This document shows positions 5,380-5,401 of a stretch of 5,401 nt of DNA, in pieces (the first letter of the stretch is position 1; every line of letters begins with the position of its first letter). The position numbers were made by a program, and so were the translations under genes. The notes under the pieces were generated by a model that saw only the letters and a list, made by a program, of their open reading frames with translations, did no database searches and was not told where the DNA came from. This stretch comes from Thermoplasmatales archaeon UBA582 (GTDB lineage Archaea > Thermoplasmatota > Thermoplasmata > Thermoplasmatales > Thermoplasmataceae). The stretch lies in contig DAQB01000141.1 of the NCBI GenBank assembly GCA_002502705.1, forward strand, positions 11,502 through 16,902, in the 5' to 3' direction.

Positions 5380-5401
5380 CATGAATGGAAAATTCATGAA
5401 A

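Noticed and set aside
4119..5401. 13-base direct repeat AAAATTCATGAAA at 4119-4131 and 5389-5401, flanking the plus-strand pair
   Set aside because: It could look like a target-site duplication, but there are no terminal inverted repeats or transposase, and the sequence is A/T-rich and partly palindromic; probably chance.

Overview
The window looks like chromosomal DNA of a low-GC archaeon, most likely from the Thermoplasmatales or a related Thermoplasmata lineage. That placement is an inference. It rests on gene content (an AMMECR1-domain protein, a stand-alone Lrp/AsnC ligand-binding protein, a zinc-ribbon threonine synthase-like enzyme and a sequon-rich surface protein). It also rests on promoter layout: most genes have an A/T-rich TATA-like box about 22-28 bases before the start codon and almost no leader, the pattern of leaderless archaeal genes. 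No rRNA, tRNA, CRISPR array or intact insertion sequence was seen.

Layout. Positions 1-528 (+) hold the 3' part of an AMMECR1-family gene. It converges, 25 bases apart, on a minus-strand gene (554-1099) for a PH-like plus SHOCT domain protein. Then come three more minus-strand genes with separate promoters: a 77-residue stand-alone RAM (Lrp/AsnC effector) protein (1191-1424), a 402-residue fold-type II PLP enzyme resembling threonine synthase (1563-2771, GTG start), and an HpcH/HpaI-family aldolase (2882-3643). About 560 bases follow (3644-4204) with no convincing gene, only short unrecognised open frames. This stretch ends in an A/T hairpin and an (AT)9 tract.

The most unusual part is 4168-5229 (+). 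The (AT)9 tract sits where a TATA box should be for a leaderless 59-residue S/N/Q/G/Y-rich ORF (4205-4384), which I called by reading the frame. Its stop codon overlaps the TTG start of a 282-residue membrane-anchored or secreted protein (TTGA overlap). A perfect Shine-Dalgarno sequence lies inside the small ORF. The large protein has two in-register 112-residue repeats and 12 N-glycosylation sequons. I recognise neither protein. A further promoter-like box and ATG at the right edge suggest another plus-strand gene starting at about 5396.

How the genes fit together: the RAM protein and the threonine synthase-like enzyme could be linked through amino-acid sensing and synthesis, but they appear to have separate promoters. 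The 59-aa/282-aa pair is probably one translationally coupled surface-protein unit. The other genes look like independent housekeeping units.
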